Shown here piece after piece: positions 17,658 to 26,470 of a DNA stretch of 64,000 nt. Numbering within the stretch: the stretch's first letter is position 1; every line of letters begins with the position of its first letter. A model generated the notes under the pieces. The model was given only the letters and a program-made list of their open reading frames with translations. It was not told the origin of the DNA and searched no databases. Origin of the DNA: Paracoccus sp. MBLB3053 (GTDB taxonomy: Bacteria > Pseudomonadota > Alphaproteobacteria > Rhodobacterales > Rhodobacteraceae); the NCBI RefSeq assembly GCF_031822435.1, contig NZ_JAVQLW010000001.1:567501-631500 (forward strand). Reading direction: 5' to 3'. The position numbers were made by a program, and so were the translations under genes.

Positions 17658-19886
17658 TTATTCCACATTCTCGGGAGAAACAGCCTGTTCAAAATCGGGC
17701 GGCGACATCGGTTCGATTTCGGGCAGGTTTTCCTGGGCCAGGTCGGCCCCGGCAGAATCGGCCTCGCTTTCCTCGACCACGTTTTCGCGATTGTCAGGGA
17801 ATGCCGCCTCAAGCGCGGGAACCGTCAGCGCCTCAATCACCTTGGTCAGCGACTCCTCGCTTAGTGCCGCGCCAGATAGGTCGACCCCATCGTTGCCTTC
17901 CGAAGAGCCCGCCTGGACCTCGTCCGCGGCGCTGTCCTTGGTCAGCAACTGGCTCAGAGGTTCGGTTGCGGCCTGCCGCGCGGCTTCCGCGGTTTTCGCT
18001 GCGGTCACTTCAGCCGGGTCGGTCACCCCAGAGGTCTTTTTCGGTGGTTCGATCTCGGCCTGCGTCACCGGTCGTTCGGAAAGCAGGGTAAATTCGGTGC
18101 GCCGATTGGCCTCGCGGCCCGCTTCCGTGTCGTTGTCGGCGATGGGCTGGCTTTCACCATATCCCTTCGCGGTCATGTGGCTCGCCTCGACGCCATGGTC
18201 GCGAATGGCGTTCAGCACCGCTTCGGCTCGGCTTTGCGACAGCTCGCGGTTCATTTCCTCTGAACCTTGCGAGTCGGTATGCCCCCCGACCTCGATACGA
18301 AAATCCGCGCAAGGTTCGAGAATTTCGGCGATGCGCTGCAGCGTCGCCTCTGGGTCGCCGGCAATGACGGATTTGCCCGGCTCGAAACCGATTTCGGACT
18401 CGTTCATTGCCGCGTTCAACCGGTCGACACAATCTATCCCTGACGGGACCGAAACGGTCGGATCAAACTGGCTGTCGTAGCGGATCGACAGCTCGTATCG
18501 CGCCCCAGCCCCCAGCCGTTCTGAAAGACGGGCGACAGCGATATCCGAGGCAGTTCGGCTTCCCGAAACTCCCGACAGGCGGATCAGATCCGGGGTCACG
18601 GTGACATTGCCGTCTTCCAGGCCGGACAGCGCCTCCAGCGCCGCAATGGTGCGCAGCGTCCATCCCTGTGGCACCATTCCATCGACCCGCAAGGCGTCGT
18701 CGACTTGTCCGAACCGTGCGCGCGCAAGACTGTCGACTGCATCCCGCATGCGCTCGTCCGCGATCCTACCGCGCAGCTGGACACCATCGTCGACCCTGGC
18801 AGCCGAGAACTCGACCGGGCCGGTAGCCGCCTCGACCTTCTTTTCCTGTTCGGAGGTCAGGGTGAACAATGCAGGCAACGCGCCTTCCAGCCGGCCGACC
18901 GCCGCATCGAAGGTTGCAGAGTCGACCGATGCGGGCGCGAAAAGTGCAACATCCGTCCCCGAAATGGTCACCGAGCCCACGCCCATGGCACTGACTGCGT
19001 CGATGGCTAGAACTGCCGCGTCGGCCCATTGACCTGTCGGCGCGCCGAGCGCGAGCGTGCATTGTGGCTTTCCGGGTATCCCGGCCTTCTGACCGGCCGC
19101 GATGATTCTGTCCTGCGCCGCTTCACTATCAGCGGCACAAGCATCGAACCTGGCGCCGCTCTGCTCTTTCACGAAGCGCATCGAGAAAGGCGAAATGATC
19201 GGACGTGGAGCGGTGACATCTGCCGTCAGCGTGACGCCCGCCGGTCGCGCACGTTCAAGAGCGGTTTCAAGCTCGGCCTTTTCGCGAAGGCTGTCGGTGA
19301 TTGCCCTGACCTCGACCGAGCCGGCCGAAATCGAGATCTTCGCGCGCTTGGCCAGCTGCGCCGCCCTTAGGCCGTATACGTATGCCGCGTCCCAGCCATC
19401 CGGCTCGGGGTAATCAGCGGTCTCGACAAGGTCAGAAATCCGGGCGGCACCGGTATCCTTGCGCAGGGCCGCGATCAGGGCGGCTCGATCAAGCGAGGCA
19501 GGCACCAAGCCGACGATCGAGATGCCTTGATCGTTCCTGAGAAGCTCGACCTCGAATTCGGGGGTCGCGAGGCTCGCTCGCGCGGCGACCTGCATCCCGT
19601 CGACCACCCGCGCCTGTTCTACGACGGTTTCGGCCCGCGATCGCGCGCGAAAGCGCTGAACCTCGTCAGGGGCGGTGCCGCTCAGATGGATCTGAAGGCC
19701 ATCCGCGCGCACATGTGCCCAATCATATCCGCCAAGGCGCAACGCCTCGGCCACATCCGCAGCCGAGCGGGTCTCTATGTAGTCTGCCGCGACCTCGGCG
19801 CCATAAAAAGACAGACCGCCAGCGGCGGTCATGGCGATGAGCGTGGCGACGAATGCGGGACCGCTGCGTGATCTGGTCTTGGCCAT
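17658..19886 (-). CDS. Envelope-anchored protein with BON-like repeats and a C-terminal OmpA domain
   Basis: 742 residues from ATG 19886, which has AAGG about 11 bp upstream; an in-frame ATG at 19922 would add 12 residues without a visible ribosome-binding site. An N-terminal hydrophobic segment (about 9-30) suggests a membrane anchor or signal. The central 500 residues look like several BON-type alpha/beta repeats (recurring V..G.V/L..G patterns). An OmpA/MotB peptidoglycan-binding domain follows with GHTDSQGSEEMNRELSQSRA and GYGESQPIADN. A Ser/Ala/Glu-rich acidic tail of about 100 residues closes the protein. Probably links membrane to peptidoglycan; specific role unknown. Confidence 0.88.
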   Translation of the reverse strand: MAKTRSRSGPAFVATLIAMTAAGGLSFYGAEVAADYIETRSAADVAEALRLGGYDWAHVRADGLQIHLSGTAPDEVQRFRARSRAETVVEQARVVDGMQVAARASLATPEFEVELLRNDQGISIVGLVPASLDRAALIAALRKDTGAARISDLVETADYPEPDGWDAAYVYGLRAAQLAKRAKISISAGSVEVRAITDSLREKAELETALERARPAGVTLTADVTAPRPIISPFSMRFVKEQSGARFDACAADSEAAQDRIIAAGQKAGIPGKPQCTLALGAPTGQWADAAVLAIDAVSAMGVGSVTISGTDVALFAPASVDSATFDAAVGRLEGALPALFTLTSEQEKKVEAATGPVEFSAARVDDGVQLRGRIADERMRDAVDSLARARFGQVDDALRVDGMVPQGWTLRTIAALEALSGLEDGNVTVTPDLIRLSGVSGSRTASDIAVARLSERLGAGARYELSIRYDSQFDPTVSVPSGIDCVDRLNAAMNESEIGFEPGKSVIAGDPEATLQRIAEILEPCADFRIEVGGHTDSQGSEEMNRELSQSRAEAVLNAIRDHGVEASHMTAKGYGESQPIADNDTEAGREANRRTEFTLLSERPVTQAEIEPPKKTSGVTDPAEVTAAKTAEAARQAATEPLSQLLTKDSAADEVQAGSSEGNDGVDLSGAALSEESLTKVIEALTVPALEAAFPDNRENVVEESEADSAGADLAQENLPEIEPMSPPDFEQAVSPENVE

Positions 19887-19948
19887 CCGGTGGACCTTCG
19901 GGCTGTTTCCGACCCGCCGCATTTAATGCCGCAGGCCGGAATTCGCAA

Positions 19949-20905
19949 TCAGACGAGCCCGGCCAAGGCAAGAAACAGCGCAACGATCAGCCCTGAATTG
20001 CGATTCGCACGGAACAGCCGCAGGCATCCCGCGCTGTCATTCATGTCGAAGCGGCTGAGTTGCCACAGCAAGTGCAAGGCAAAACCTGCGATACCGGCGA
20101 GCCCCAGCCAGAGTGCAATCCCCTGTGCACCCGCAGCCAGCAGCGAAAGCGCCAGGAGAACTACGGCAGCCCCCCCGAAACGGGCGAGCCAGCGCTTCGA
20201 ATCGGCTCCGAACAAGCGCGCGGTCGACTTGACCCCGATGAGCGCGTCGTCCTCGGCGTCCTGATGGGCATAGATCGTGTCGTAGAAAATCGTCCAGGCG
20301 ATCCCCGCCAGGTAAGCAAGAACGGGTGCCAGTGCGATGCCCCCCAAATGCGCCGCCCAGGCAAGCAGGACGCCCCAGTTGAAGGCGAGGCCCAGAAAGA
20401 CCTGCGGCCACCAGGTGAAGCGCTTGGCAAAGGGATAGATCGCAACCAGGGCCAGCGAGGCCACACCCAGCCAGATTGCGGCACTTCCCAGCGTCAGCAG
20501 GATGACGAAGCCCAGCAGGCATTGCGCGACAAGCCAAAGATAGGCCCCCAGAACAGACACTTGTCCCGAAGGGATCGGGCGCGAGCGCGTCCGGCTGACT
20601 TGGGCGTCGAAGTCTCGGTCGGAGATATCGTTCCAGGTGCATCCCGCGCCGCGCATCAGGATGGCCCCCAATGCACAGGCAACCGCGATCCACAGGTCGC
20701 GCCAGGTCGGCCGGTCGGCAATCATCGCAAGCCCGATGCCCCACCAGCATGGCAGCAGCAGCAACCAGGTGCCGATCGGCCGGTCAGCACGAGAGAGCCG
20801 AAGCCAGGGTCTCCAGCTTTCGGGCGCGTGACGATCCACCCAGTTGTCGGGCGGAGCATCCGCAACGCTGCGTTGGGCCTCTGGCGTCTGGCGGTCGGTA
20901 TGCAT
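19949..20905 (-). CDS. ubiA: 4-hydroxybenzoate polyprenyltransferase
   Basis: Integral membrane prenyltransferase of ubiquinone biosynthesis, attaching the polyprenyl tail to 4-hydroxybenzoate. The 318-residue protein has about eight or nine membrane helices and both Asp-rich motifs: NDISDRDFD near residues 92-100 and DTIYAHQDAEDD near 208-219, which bind Mg-prenyl-diphosphate. ATG 20905 is chosen because longer forms would run into the rsmE start at 20922. It is divergent from rsmE with only 16 bp between start codons, so promoters must overlap coding sequence. COQ9 (29165) is a further ubiquinone gene in the window. Confidence 0.95.
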   Translation of the reverse strand: MHTDRQTPEAQRSVADAPPDNWVDRHAPESWRPWLRLSRADRPIGTWLLLLPCWWGIGLAMIADRPTWRDLWIAVACALGAILMRGAGCTWNDISDRDFDAQVSRTRSRPIPSGQVSVLGAYLWLVAQCLLGFVILLTLGSAAIWLGVASLALVAIYPFAKRFTWWPQVFLGLAFNWGVLLAWAAHLGGIALAPVLAYLAGIAWTIFYDTIYAHQDAEDDALIGVKSTARLFGADSKRWLARFGGAAVVLLALSLLAAGAQGIALWLGLAGIAGFALHLLWQLSRFDMNDSAGCLRLFRANRNSGLIVALFLALAGLV

Positions 20906-20921
20906 TAGTCTGCGCCCCATC

Positions 20922-21644
20922 ATGGCGAAAATCAGGCTGTTCATAGATCACCCGTTGGCCCAGGGACAAGGCATCGCACTGAATGCCGACCAGGCGCATT
21001 ACCTTTCCTCGGTCATGCGCCAGGGCCCCGGCGACGAAATCCTTGCCTTCAATGGGCGCGACGGTGAATGGCTGCTGCGGATCGAAAGGCTGGCAAAGCG
21101 CAATGGCGACGTGGTCCCGGTTCGACAGACCGCGCCACAAATGAACCCGCCTGACCTTTGGCTGATCTTTGCCCCGATCAAGAAGGCTCGCACCGATTTC
21201 ATTGTCGAAAAAGCGGCCGAGATGGGCGCGGCAAAAATTCTTCCCGTGCACACGGACCACACGAATTCCGAGCGGATCCGCCAGGACCGACTTCAAGCCC
21301 ATGCCGTGGAAGCAGCCGAACAATGCGGCGGCACTTTCGTGCCGCAGGTCCACGACCTTGTTTCGCTTGGACGGCTGCTGGATGGCTGGAACGGCACGAG
21401 GCGCATCTTGTGGGCAGATGAAGCCCTTGCCGGACCGGCCGAAACGCTGGCCGGCGGCCTTGAACGGGGACCTTGGGCGATTCTGATCGGTCCCGAGGGG
21501 GGCTGGTCTGAGGCTGAGCGGGCAAGGCTGATAGCAACGGATTGTGTCACCCGCATATCATTGGGCCCCCGGATTTTGCGGGCCGATACAGCTGCCGTCG
21601 CGTCACTCGCATTGTGGCAATCGGCCCTTGGCGACTGGCAGTAG
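20922..21644 (+). CDS. rsmE: 16S rRNA (uracil-1498-N3)-methyltransferase
   Basis: 240-residue SPOUT methyltransferase that modifies U1498 of 16S rRNA. The N-terminal PUA-like part contains HYLSSVMRQGPGD. The C-terminal knotted SAM-binding part has LIGPEGGWSEAE and SLGPRILRADTA, both family hallmarks. The start gives the usual N-terminus (MAKIRLFID). Divergent from ubiA. Only a weak hairpin follows before the DUF1127 gene. Confidence 0.96.
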   Translation: MAKIRLFIDHPLAQGQGIALNADQAHYLSSVMRQGPGDEILAFNGRDGEWLLRIERLAKRNGDVVPVRQTAPQMNPPDLWLIFAPIKKARTDFIVEKAAEMGAAKILPVHTDHTNSERIRQDRLQAHAVEAAEQCGGTFVPQVHDLVSLGRLLDGWNGTRRILWADEALAGPAETLAGGLERGPWAILIGPEGGWSEAERARLIATDCVTRISLGPRILRADTAAVASLALWQSALGDWQ

Positions 21645-21883
21645 CCCCCGGCTTCTATTTCGAGCAACTTTCTAGCGACGTTAACAACTTTTTCGAAGAT
21701 TTATTGCACAAAACACCTTCTCCGAAGGGGTTTACACAAAAACTTAATAAAAACGGCGCCTTATGCGTGCGGCGCATAGCTGGAATGCCGCCCTGAGCGT
21801 AGTTTTCCCAATCTGCTCGCCTTATATGCTTGGCATCAGATTGAACGCCCGAATTCAGGGCACTTCCAAACACAGGTGACATC
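21645..21883. other. AT-rich intergenic region upstream of the DUF1127 gene
   Basis: The stretch from about 21655 to 21760 is visibly AT-rich compared with its GC-rich surroundings. It contains a small hairpin (CCTTC at 21716 with GAAGG at 21724) that could be a weak rsmE terminator. A TTATATGC sequence near 21822 is a possible -10 element for the DUF1127 gene, but no good -35 goes with it. No coding sequence seen. Confidence 0.45.
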
Positions 21884-22078
21884 ATGTCTGCGATTGACAC
21901 GAACCGCGTCCATGGCGGGATGCGCTCTTTCGGTTTTGGCTCGAAATTTCTGGCGGCAATGGCTGCCTGGAACGACGCGCGCGTGACGCGCAATGAGCTT
22001 AGCCGCCTTTCGGACCGCGAGCTGGACGATATCGGTCTGTGCCGCGGCGATATCGAACGGGTCGCGCGCGCCCGCTGA
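21884..22078 (+). CDS. DUF1127 (YjiS-like) small protein
   Basis: 64 residues. The C-terminal half matches DUF1127: WNDARVTRNELSRLSDRELDDIGLCRGDI, an Arg-rich helical motif of about 35 residues. Small DUF1127 proteins are abundant in alphaproteobacteria, and some have been tied to stress responses and RNA turnover. The gene has its own AT-rich upstream region and a strong terminator 26 bp after the stop, so it is monocistronic. No CCUCCUCCC-type RNA motifs, which follow the R. sphaeroides homologue, are seen downstream. Confidence 0.9.
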   Translation: MSAIDTNRVHGGMRSFGFGSKFLAAMAAWNDARVTRNELSRLSDRELDDIGLCRGDIERVARAR

Positions 22079-22104
22079 TCCTTACCGGATCGGCATTGCA
22101 AATA

Positions 22105-22136
22105 GGCCCCAGGGAGCGATCCCGCGGGGCCTTTTT
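22105..22136 (+). terminator. Rho-independent terminator of the DUF1127 gene
   Basis: Outer stem GGCCCC (22105-22110) with GGGGCC (22126-22131), inner stem GGGA/TCCC closed by a GCGA tetraloop, then TTTTT. A textbook terminator on the plus strand, also positioned just past the end of the convergent prmA gene. Confidence 0.92.
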
Positions 22137-22187
22137 CATGCTCGGCACGAGCATCGTGAACAAACCCGCCACGAGACGAGTTTTCGT

Positions 22188-23057
22188 TTACTTCCGCGAC
22201 ACGACCAACGTGGACCATTCTCCGTAATCGTCACGGCGCTCAAGCGGCAGGCCGCCCGCCTCATAGGCCGCTATGACTTCATCCGCCTGGGTCGTGAGTA
22301 TCCCTGACAGGATAGCCTTGCCGCCCGGCGCGATATGTCGCGCCATGTCGGGGACGAGGTCGATCAGTGGCTGCTTCAGGATATTCGCGAAAACCAGATC
22401 GAACGGGGCCGCGGTCTCGATCAGTGGATGATCGAACCCGACGGCCTCGACACATTCGACGCGGCCGATCAGACCGTTCGCGATCACGTTGGCGCGCGCG
22501 ACATCCACCGCGACCGGGTCGATATCGCCTGCCAGCACCACCACCGGAAAAGCGCGCGCCGCGGCCATGGCAAGAACGGCGGTTCCGCACCCCACGTCTA
22601 CGATCCGCTCGGGCCTGGCGCCCGCCTCGATCAGCCGATCCAAAGCAAGAAGACAACCCTTGGTCGTCGCGTGATGCCCCGTACCGAAAGCCATCGCGGC
22701 TTCGATCAGCAGGGATTCGGCGCCCTCGGGTATCCTGTCGGCATCGTGGCTGCCATGGACAAAAAATCGACCAGCCTCGACAGGCGCCAGCTCGCGCTTG
22801 ACATGGGCGACCCAATCCACCTCGGGAAGCTCCGAGATGACAAATGGATCCGCGTTGAAGGCGGCAGCCAAAAGCGCGAGCGCGACTTCGTCAGGCGCCT
22901 CGGTGAAATAGAGCCCCACCTCCCATCGATTGCTGCCATCCTCGATCTCGAAGACGCCGCTTCCGACGGGTTCTGGGGTCAGTTCTTCGCCCATTTCGGC
23001 AAGCGCCTCGGCGGCCTCGCGTCCTGCGGTCTGGGTCAGCGCGGTCCAGGTTGGCAT
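22188..23057 (-). CDS. prmA: Ribosomal protein L11 methyltransferase
   Basis: 289-residue SAM-dependent methyltransferase that methylates ribosomal protein L11. The N-terminal recognition domain is followed by GTGHHATTKGCL near 145 and the SAM motif VDVGCGTAVLAMAA near 168. The catalytic-region NILKQPL near 220 is a variant of the usual NIL(A/L)xPL. ATG 23057 is preferred over longer in-frame starts since it overlaps the msrA stop as TGATG, showing translational coupling with msrA. Confidence 0.94.
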   Translation of the reverse strand: MPTWTALTQTAGREAAEALAEMGEELTPEPVGSGVFEIEDGSNRWEVGLYFTEAPDEVALALLAAAFNADPFVISELPEVDWVAHVKRELAPVEAGRFFVHGSHDADRIPEGAESLLIEAAMAFGTGHHATTKGCLLALDRLIEAGARPERIVDVGCGTAVLAMAAARAFPVVVLAGDIDPVAVDVARANVIANGLIGRVECVEAVGFDHPLIETAAPFDLVFANILKQPLIDLVPDMARHIAPGGKAILSGILTTQADEVIAAYEAGGLPLERRDDYGEWSTLVVSRK

Positions 23058-23641
23058 CAGGTTTCCTCGGGGATATCGGTCAAAGGGGCGCATACGCCCG
23101 TGCCGCGCAAGCCGCAATAGCCGTCCGGGTAGCGGTCCAGATATTGCTGGTGATCCTCGTGCGCCGGGAAGAACGGCGCGGCGGGCAGGATCTCGGTCGT
23201 GATCTTCGGGAACCCCTCGACAGCAAGCCGATTATTGAAATCGGCCTTGCTCAGCTCGGCGGCGGCTTTCTGGCTGCCGGTGTAATACATGATCAGCGAA
23301 CGATATTGCGTGCCCACGTCATTGCCCTGACGGTTGCCCTGCGTTGGATTGTGGTTTTCCCAGAAGATCTGCAACAGGCGCTCATAGCTGATACGCGAAC
23401 TGTCGAAAACAACCCGCACGACTTCGGCATGTCCGGTATCGCCGTTGCAGACCTGCTTGTAGGTCGGGTTCTCGACTGTGCCACCGGCAAAGCCGACCTC
23501 GGTCAGCCAGACGCCGTCCTGTTTCCAGAACAGCCGTTCGACACCCCAATAGCAGCCCATGCCGAAGATGGCCTGGTCAAAACCCTTGGGAGCCGGTGCA
23601 TCCAGAGGACGACCGAAAATGCGATGGAGGGGAGCGGTCAT
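23057..23641 (-). CDS. msrA: Peptide methionine-S-sulfoxide reductase MsrA
   Basis: 194 residues. It repairs the S epimer of methionine sulfoxide in proteins. The catalytic motif GCYWGVE has Cys30 (a Tyr replaces the more common Phe of GCFWG). The resolving cysteines are in the C-terminal YCGLRGTGVC. GHAEVV and the QYRS segment are typical. First gene of an msrA-prmA pair. It diverges from the P1 peptidase gene with about 110 bp between starts. Confidence 0.96.
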   Translation of the reverse strand: MTAPLHRIFGRPLDAPAPKGFDQAIFGMGCYWGVERLFWKQDGVWLTEVGFAGGTVENPTYKQVCNGDTGHAEVVRVVFDSSRISYERLLQIFWENHNPTQGNRQGNDVGTQYRSLIMYYTGSQKAAAELSKADFNNRLAVEGFPKITTEILPAAPFFPAHEDHQQYLDRYPDGYCGLRGTGVCAPLTDIPEET

Positions 23642-23754
23642 TGGCGCATCCTTTCAAAACTCTTGCCGTCGATTTAAGCGCGGCCATACCTTCGTGCAAC
23701 GCTGCAATGCCGCGCCGGGTTCGACCGGCGGCCCCGAACTGCGGAAAGGACGCC

Positions 23755-24738
23755 ATGCGCACCGGCCCCATGAACCTGGTCACCGACGTCTCGGGCCTGC
23801 GGGTCGGCAATGCGAGGGATGACAATCTGCGATCGGGCGTAAGCGTTCTTGTGGCTGACAAGCCGCTTTGTTGCGGCTTCAGCGTGATGGGCGGAGCGCC
23901 CGGTACGCGTGAGACCGAACTTCTCGCCCCCGACAAGACCGTCCAAGGGGTCGACGCGCTGGTGCTTTCCGGCGGCTCGGCTTTCGGATTGGCTGCCTGC
24001 GACGGCGTTTCGGAGGGCCTGCGCGCCATGGGTCGGGGCTTCGAGATCGGCCCGGTGCGCGTTCCGATCGTTCCCGGGGCGATCATCTTCGATCTGCTGA
24101 ACGGTGGCGACAAGGACTGGACCGGAAACCCCTATCCCAAACTCGGCCGCGCTGCGCTCGACGCGGCCGGCCGAGTTTTCGGCTTGGGGAGCGAGGGCGC
24201 CGGCACCGGGGCAATGACGCATCGCTGGAAGGGCGGGCTGGGATCTGCATCTGCGGTATTGGACAACGGCATCACCCTGGGCGCCCTGGTCGCCGTCAAT
24301 GCCCTGGGCTCCGTCACCGTGGGGGAAACACGACAGTTCTGGGCTGCCCCCTGGGAACTGGGCGGCGAGTTCGGCAACCTGGGGCTACCGGGTACCTTCG
24401 TCGCGGCCGATGAGCCTATCATGACCAAACGTATGGGAGAGGCCACGACGATTGCGATCGTCGCGACCGACGCTGCGCTGGACAAGGCTGCTCTGACCCG
24501 TCTTGCGACAGCCGCCCAGGACGGAATGGCCCGTGCCATCGTGCCCAGCCATACGCCTTATGACGGTGATCTGGTCTTTGCGGTCTCGACCGGAGATCGC
24601 CAATTGCCAGATCCGGTTCTGACGCCGTTCCATCTGGGTCACGCGGCGGCCTGTGTTCTGGCCCGGGCGATCGCGCGCGGGGTGCACGCGGCCACCCCCC
24701 GTCCCGGCGACCTGCAGCCCTGCTGGAATCGCCAGTAA
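23755..24738 (+). CDS. P1 family peptidase (DmpA/L-aminopeptidase-esterase type)
   Basis: 327 residues. P1 peptidases self-cleave into two chains and hydrolyse N-terminal residues or beta-peptides. The segment EGAGTGAMTHRWKGGLGSAS (about 148-167) matches the family cleavage site, with the Ser of GLGSAS as likely nucleophile and new N-terminus. GGSAFGLAACDGV and the early VTDVSGLRVGNA segment also fit. ATG 23755 has GGAAAGGA 5 bp upstream; a longer in-frame start at 23596 would overlap msrA. Monocistronic; ends in a hairpin. Confidence 0.9.
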   Translation: MRTGPMNLVTDVSGLRVGNARDDNLRSGVSVLVADKPLCCGFSVMGGAPGTRETELLAPDKTVQGVDALVLSGGSAFGLAACDGVSEGLRAMGRGFEIGPVRVPIVPGAIIFDLLNGGDKDWTGNPYPKLGRAALDAAGRVFGLGSEGAGTGAMTHRWKGGLGSASAVLDNGITLGALVAVNALGSVTVGETRQFWAAPWELGGEFGNLGLPGTFVAADEPIMTKRMGEATTIAIVATDAALDKAALTRLATAAQDGMARAIVPSHTPYDGDLVFAVSTGDRQLPDPVLTPFHLGHAAACVLARAIARGVHAATPRPGDLQPCWNRQ

Positions 24739-24741
24739 AAA

Positions 24742-24772
24742 GGGGACGACGGGAGAGAGAGCCGCCGTCCCC
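24742..24772 (+). terminator. Hairpin after the P1 peptidase gene, without U-tract
   Basis: Stem GGGGACG (24742-24748) with CGTCCCC (24766-24772), then an A-C mismatch and CGG/CCG inside it. No T-run follows, so this is a possible stabilising or rho-dependent 3' end rather than a classic terminator. Confidence 0.45.
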
Positions 24773-24937
24773 AGTCTGAACACGCCAAGAGGGAAACCCG
24801 ACGCTAGCCGCTGAACGTCCGAAAAGCCTTTGAGTTCAAAACTTTTTGCCTCTTCCACGTTTTTTGCCTTCGGCCTTGCGTCGAAACGTCAAAAGCGCAA
24901 GCCTTTTGCGCACACCCCGCGCCAAGGAGTCCTCGAC

Positions 24938-26410
24938 ATGAACAAGCACGCGACCGATCTCAAGATGCTCCTCAAGGACCCGTCCCTGCTCGAAACCCGT
25001 GCCTATGTCGCAGGCGAGTGGGTCGAGGCGGATGACAAGGCCACATTCGATGTCGTGAATCCCGCCCGTGGCGACGTGATTGCCCAGGTGACTGATCTGG
25101 GCCGCGCGGAAGTGGCCCGCGCAATCGCCGCCGCAGCCGAGGCGATGAAGGGCTGGTCCGCCCGCACGGCGAAGGAACGCGCGCAGATCATGCGGAAATG
25201 GTTCGACCTGATGATGGAGAACCAGGAAGACCTGGCCAAGATTCTGACCGCCGAAATGGGAAAACCTCTGGCAGAGGCCAAGGGAGAAATCGCCTATGGC
25301 GCAAGCTTCATCGAATGGTTCGGCGAAGAGGCCAAGCGCATCTACGGTGAGACCATTCCCGGACACCTCCCTGACAAGCGCCTGACCGTCATCCGGCAGC
25401 CCATCGGAGTGGTCGCATCGATCACGCCGTGGAATTTTCCAAATGCGATGATCACGCGGAAATGCGCGCCTGCCCTTGCGGCAGGGTGTGGTTTCGTGGG
25501 CCGGCCCGCTTCGGAGACGCCGCTTTCGGCGCTGGCCATGGCCGTGCTGGCCGAGCGCGCGGGATTGCCCAAGGGTATTTTCAGCATCGTCCCCTCGGGC
25601 AAGGCATCCGATATCGGCAAGGAGTTCTGCGAGAACCCACTGATCCGCAAGCTCACCTTCACCGGCTCGACCCAGACAGGTCGCATCCTGCTGCGGCAGG
25701 CGGCCGATCAGGTATTGAAATGCTCGATGGAACTTGGGGGCAATGCGCCCTTCATCGTCTTCGATGACGCCGATCTCGATACCGCAGTCGAAGGCGCCAT
25801 GGCTTCGAAATTCCGCAACAATGGCCAGACCTGCGTCTGCGCGAACCGGATCTATGTCCAGTCAGGGGTCTATGATGCCTTTGCCGAAAAGCTTGCGGCT
25901 GCGGTCGAAAAGCTGAAGGTCGGCGACGGTCTTGCCGAAGGGGTCACGACCGGGCCGCTGATCAGCGAAAAGGCGGTCGAGAAGGTTCAGGACCACATCC
26001 GGGACGCGCTGGACGGTGGCGCGCAGGTTCTGACCGGGGGCAAGGCGATGGAGGGGCTGTTCTTCGAACCTACGGTCGTTACCGGGATCACCCAATCGAT
26101 GAAGGTCGCGACCGAAGAAACTTTCGGGCCACTTGCGCCGCTCTTTCGCTTCGAGACCGAGGAGGAGGCCGTGGCCCATGCCAATGACACGATCTTTGGT
26201 CTTGCCGCCTATTTCTATGCCCGCGATATCGGCCGCGTGACCCGCGTGCAGGAGGCGCTTGAATACGGCATCGTCGGTGTGAATACCGGGATCATCTCGA
26301 CCGAGGTCGCGCCTTTCGGCGGGGTCAAGCAGTCCGGGCTGGGCCGCGAAGGCTCGCGGCACGGGATCGAGGACTACCTCGAAATGAAATACATCTGCCT
26401 TTCGATCTGA
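24938..26410 (+). CDS. gabD: Succinate-semialdehyde dehydrogenase
   Basis: 490-residue aldehyde dehydrogenase that oxidises succinic semialdehyde to succinate, typically the last step of GABA use. SITPWNFPNAM lies near 161-171, the general base is Glu265 in ELGGNAP, and the nucleophile is Cys299 in GQTCVCANR with the second Cys301 typical of GabD. The conserved Lys of KPA(S/E)xTP, which contacts the NAD(P) adenosine ribose, is Arg189 here (GRPASETP). GCCAAGGAG stands 12 bp before ATG 24938. No gabT is adjacent. A strong terminator follows. Confidence 0.92.
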   Translation: MNKHATDLKMLLKDPSLLETRAYVAGEWVEADDKATFDVVNPARGDVIAQVTDLGRAEVARAIAAAAEAMKGWSARTAKERAQIMRKWFDLMMENQEDLAKILTAEMGKPLAEAKGEIAYGASFIEWFGEEAKRIYGETIPGHLPDKRLTVIRQPIGVVASITPWNFPNAMITRKCAPALAAGCGFVGRPASETPLSALAMAVLAERAGLPKGIFSIVPSGKASDIGKEFCENPLIRKLTFTGSTQTGRILLRQAADQVLKCSMELGGNAPFIVFDDADLDTAVEGAMASKFRNNGQTCVCANRIYVQSGVYDAFAEKLAAAVEKLKVGDGLAEGVTTGPLISEKAVEKVQDHIRDALDGGAQVLTGGKAMEGLFFEPTVVTGITQSMKVATEETFGPLAPLFRFETEEEAVAHANDTIFGLAAYFYARDIGRVTRVQEALEYGIVGVNTGIISTEVAPFGGVKQSGLGREGSRHGIEDYLEMKYICLSI

Positions 26411-26423
26411 CGGCAGTAAGGAA

Positions 26424-26452
26424 AAGGCCCCGGAGCGCCGCTCCGGGGCCTT
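26424..26452. terminator. Bidirectional terminator between gabD and trcR
   Basis: A perfect 12-bp stem (AAGGCCCCGGAG at 26424-26435 with CTCCGGGGCCTT at 26441-26452), loop CGCCG. The minus strand continues TTTTCC, the plus strand GAAAAAT. Placed between convergent genes, it should stop both transcripts. Confidence 0.93.
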
Positions 26453-26470
26453 GAAAAATCGGGACTGGGA

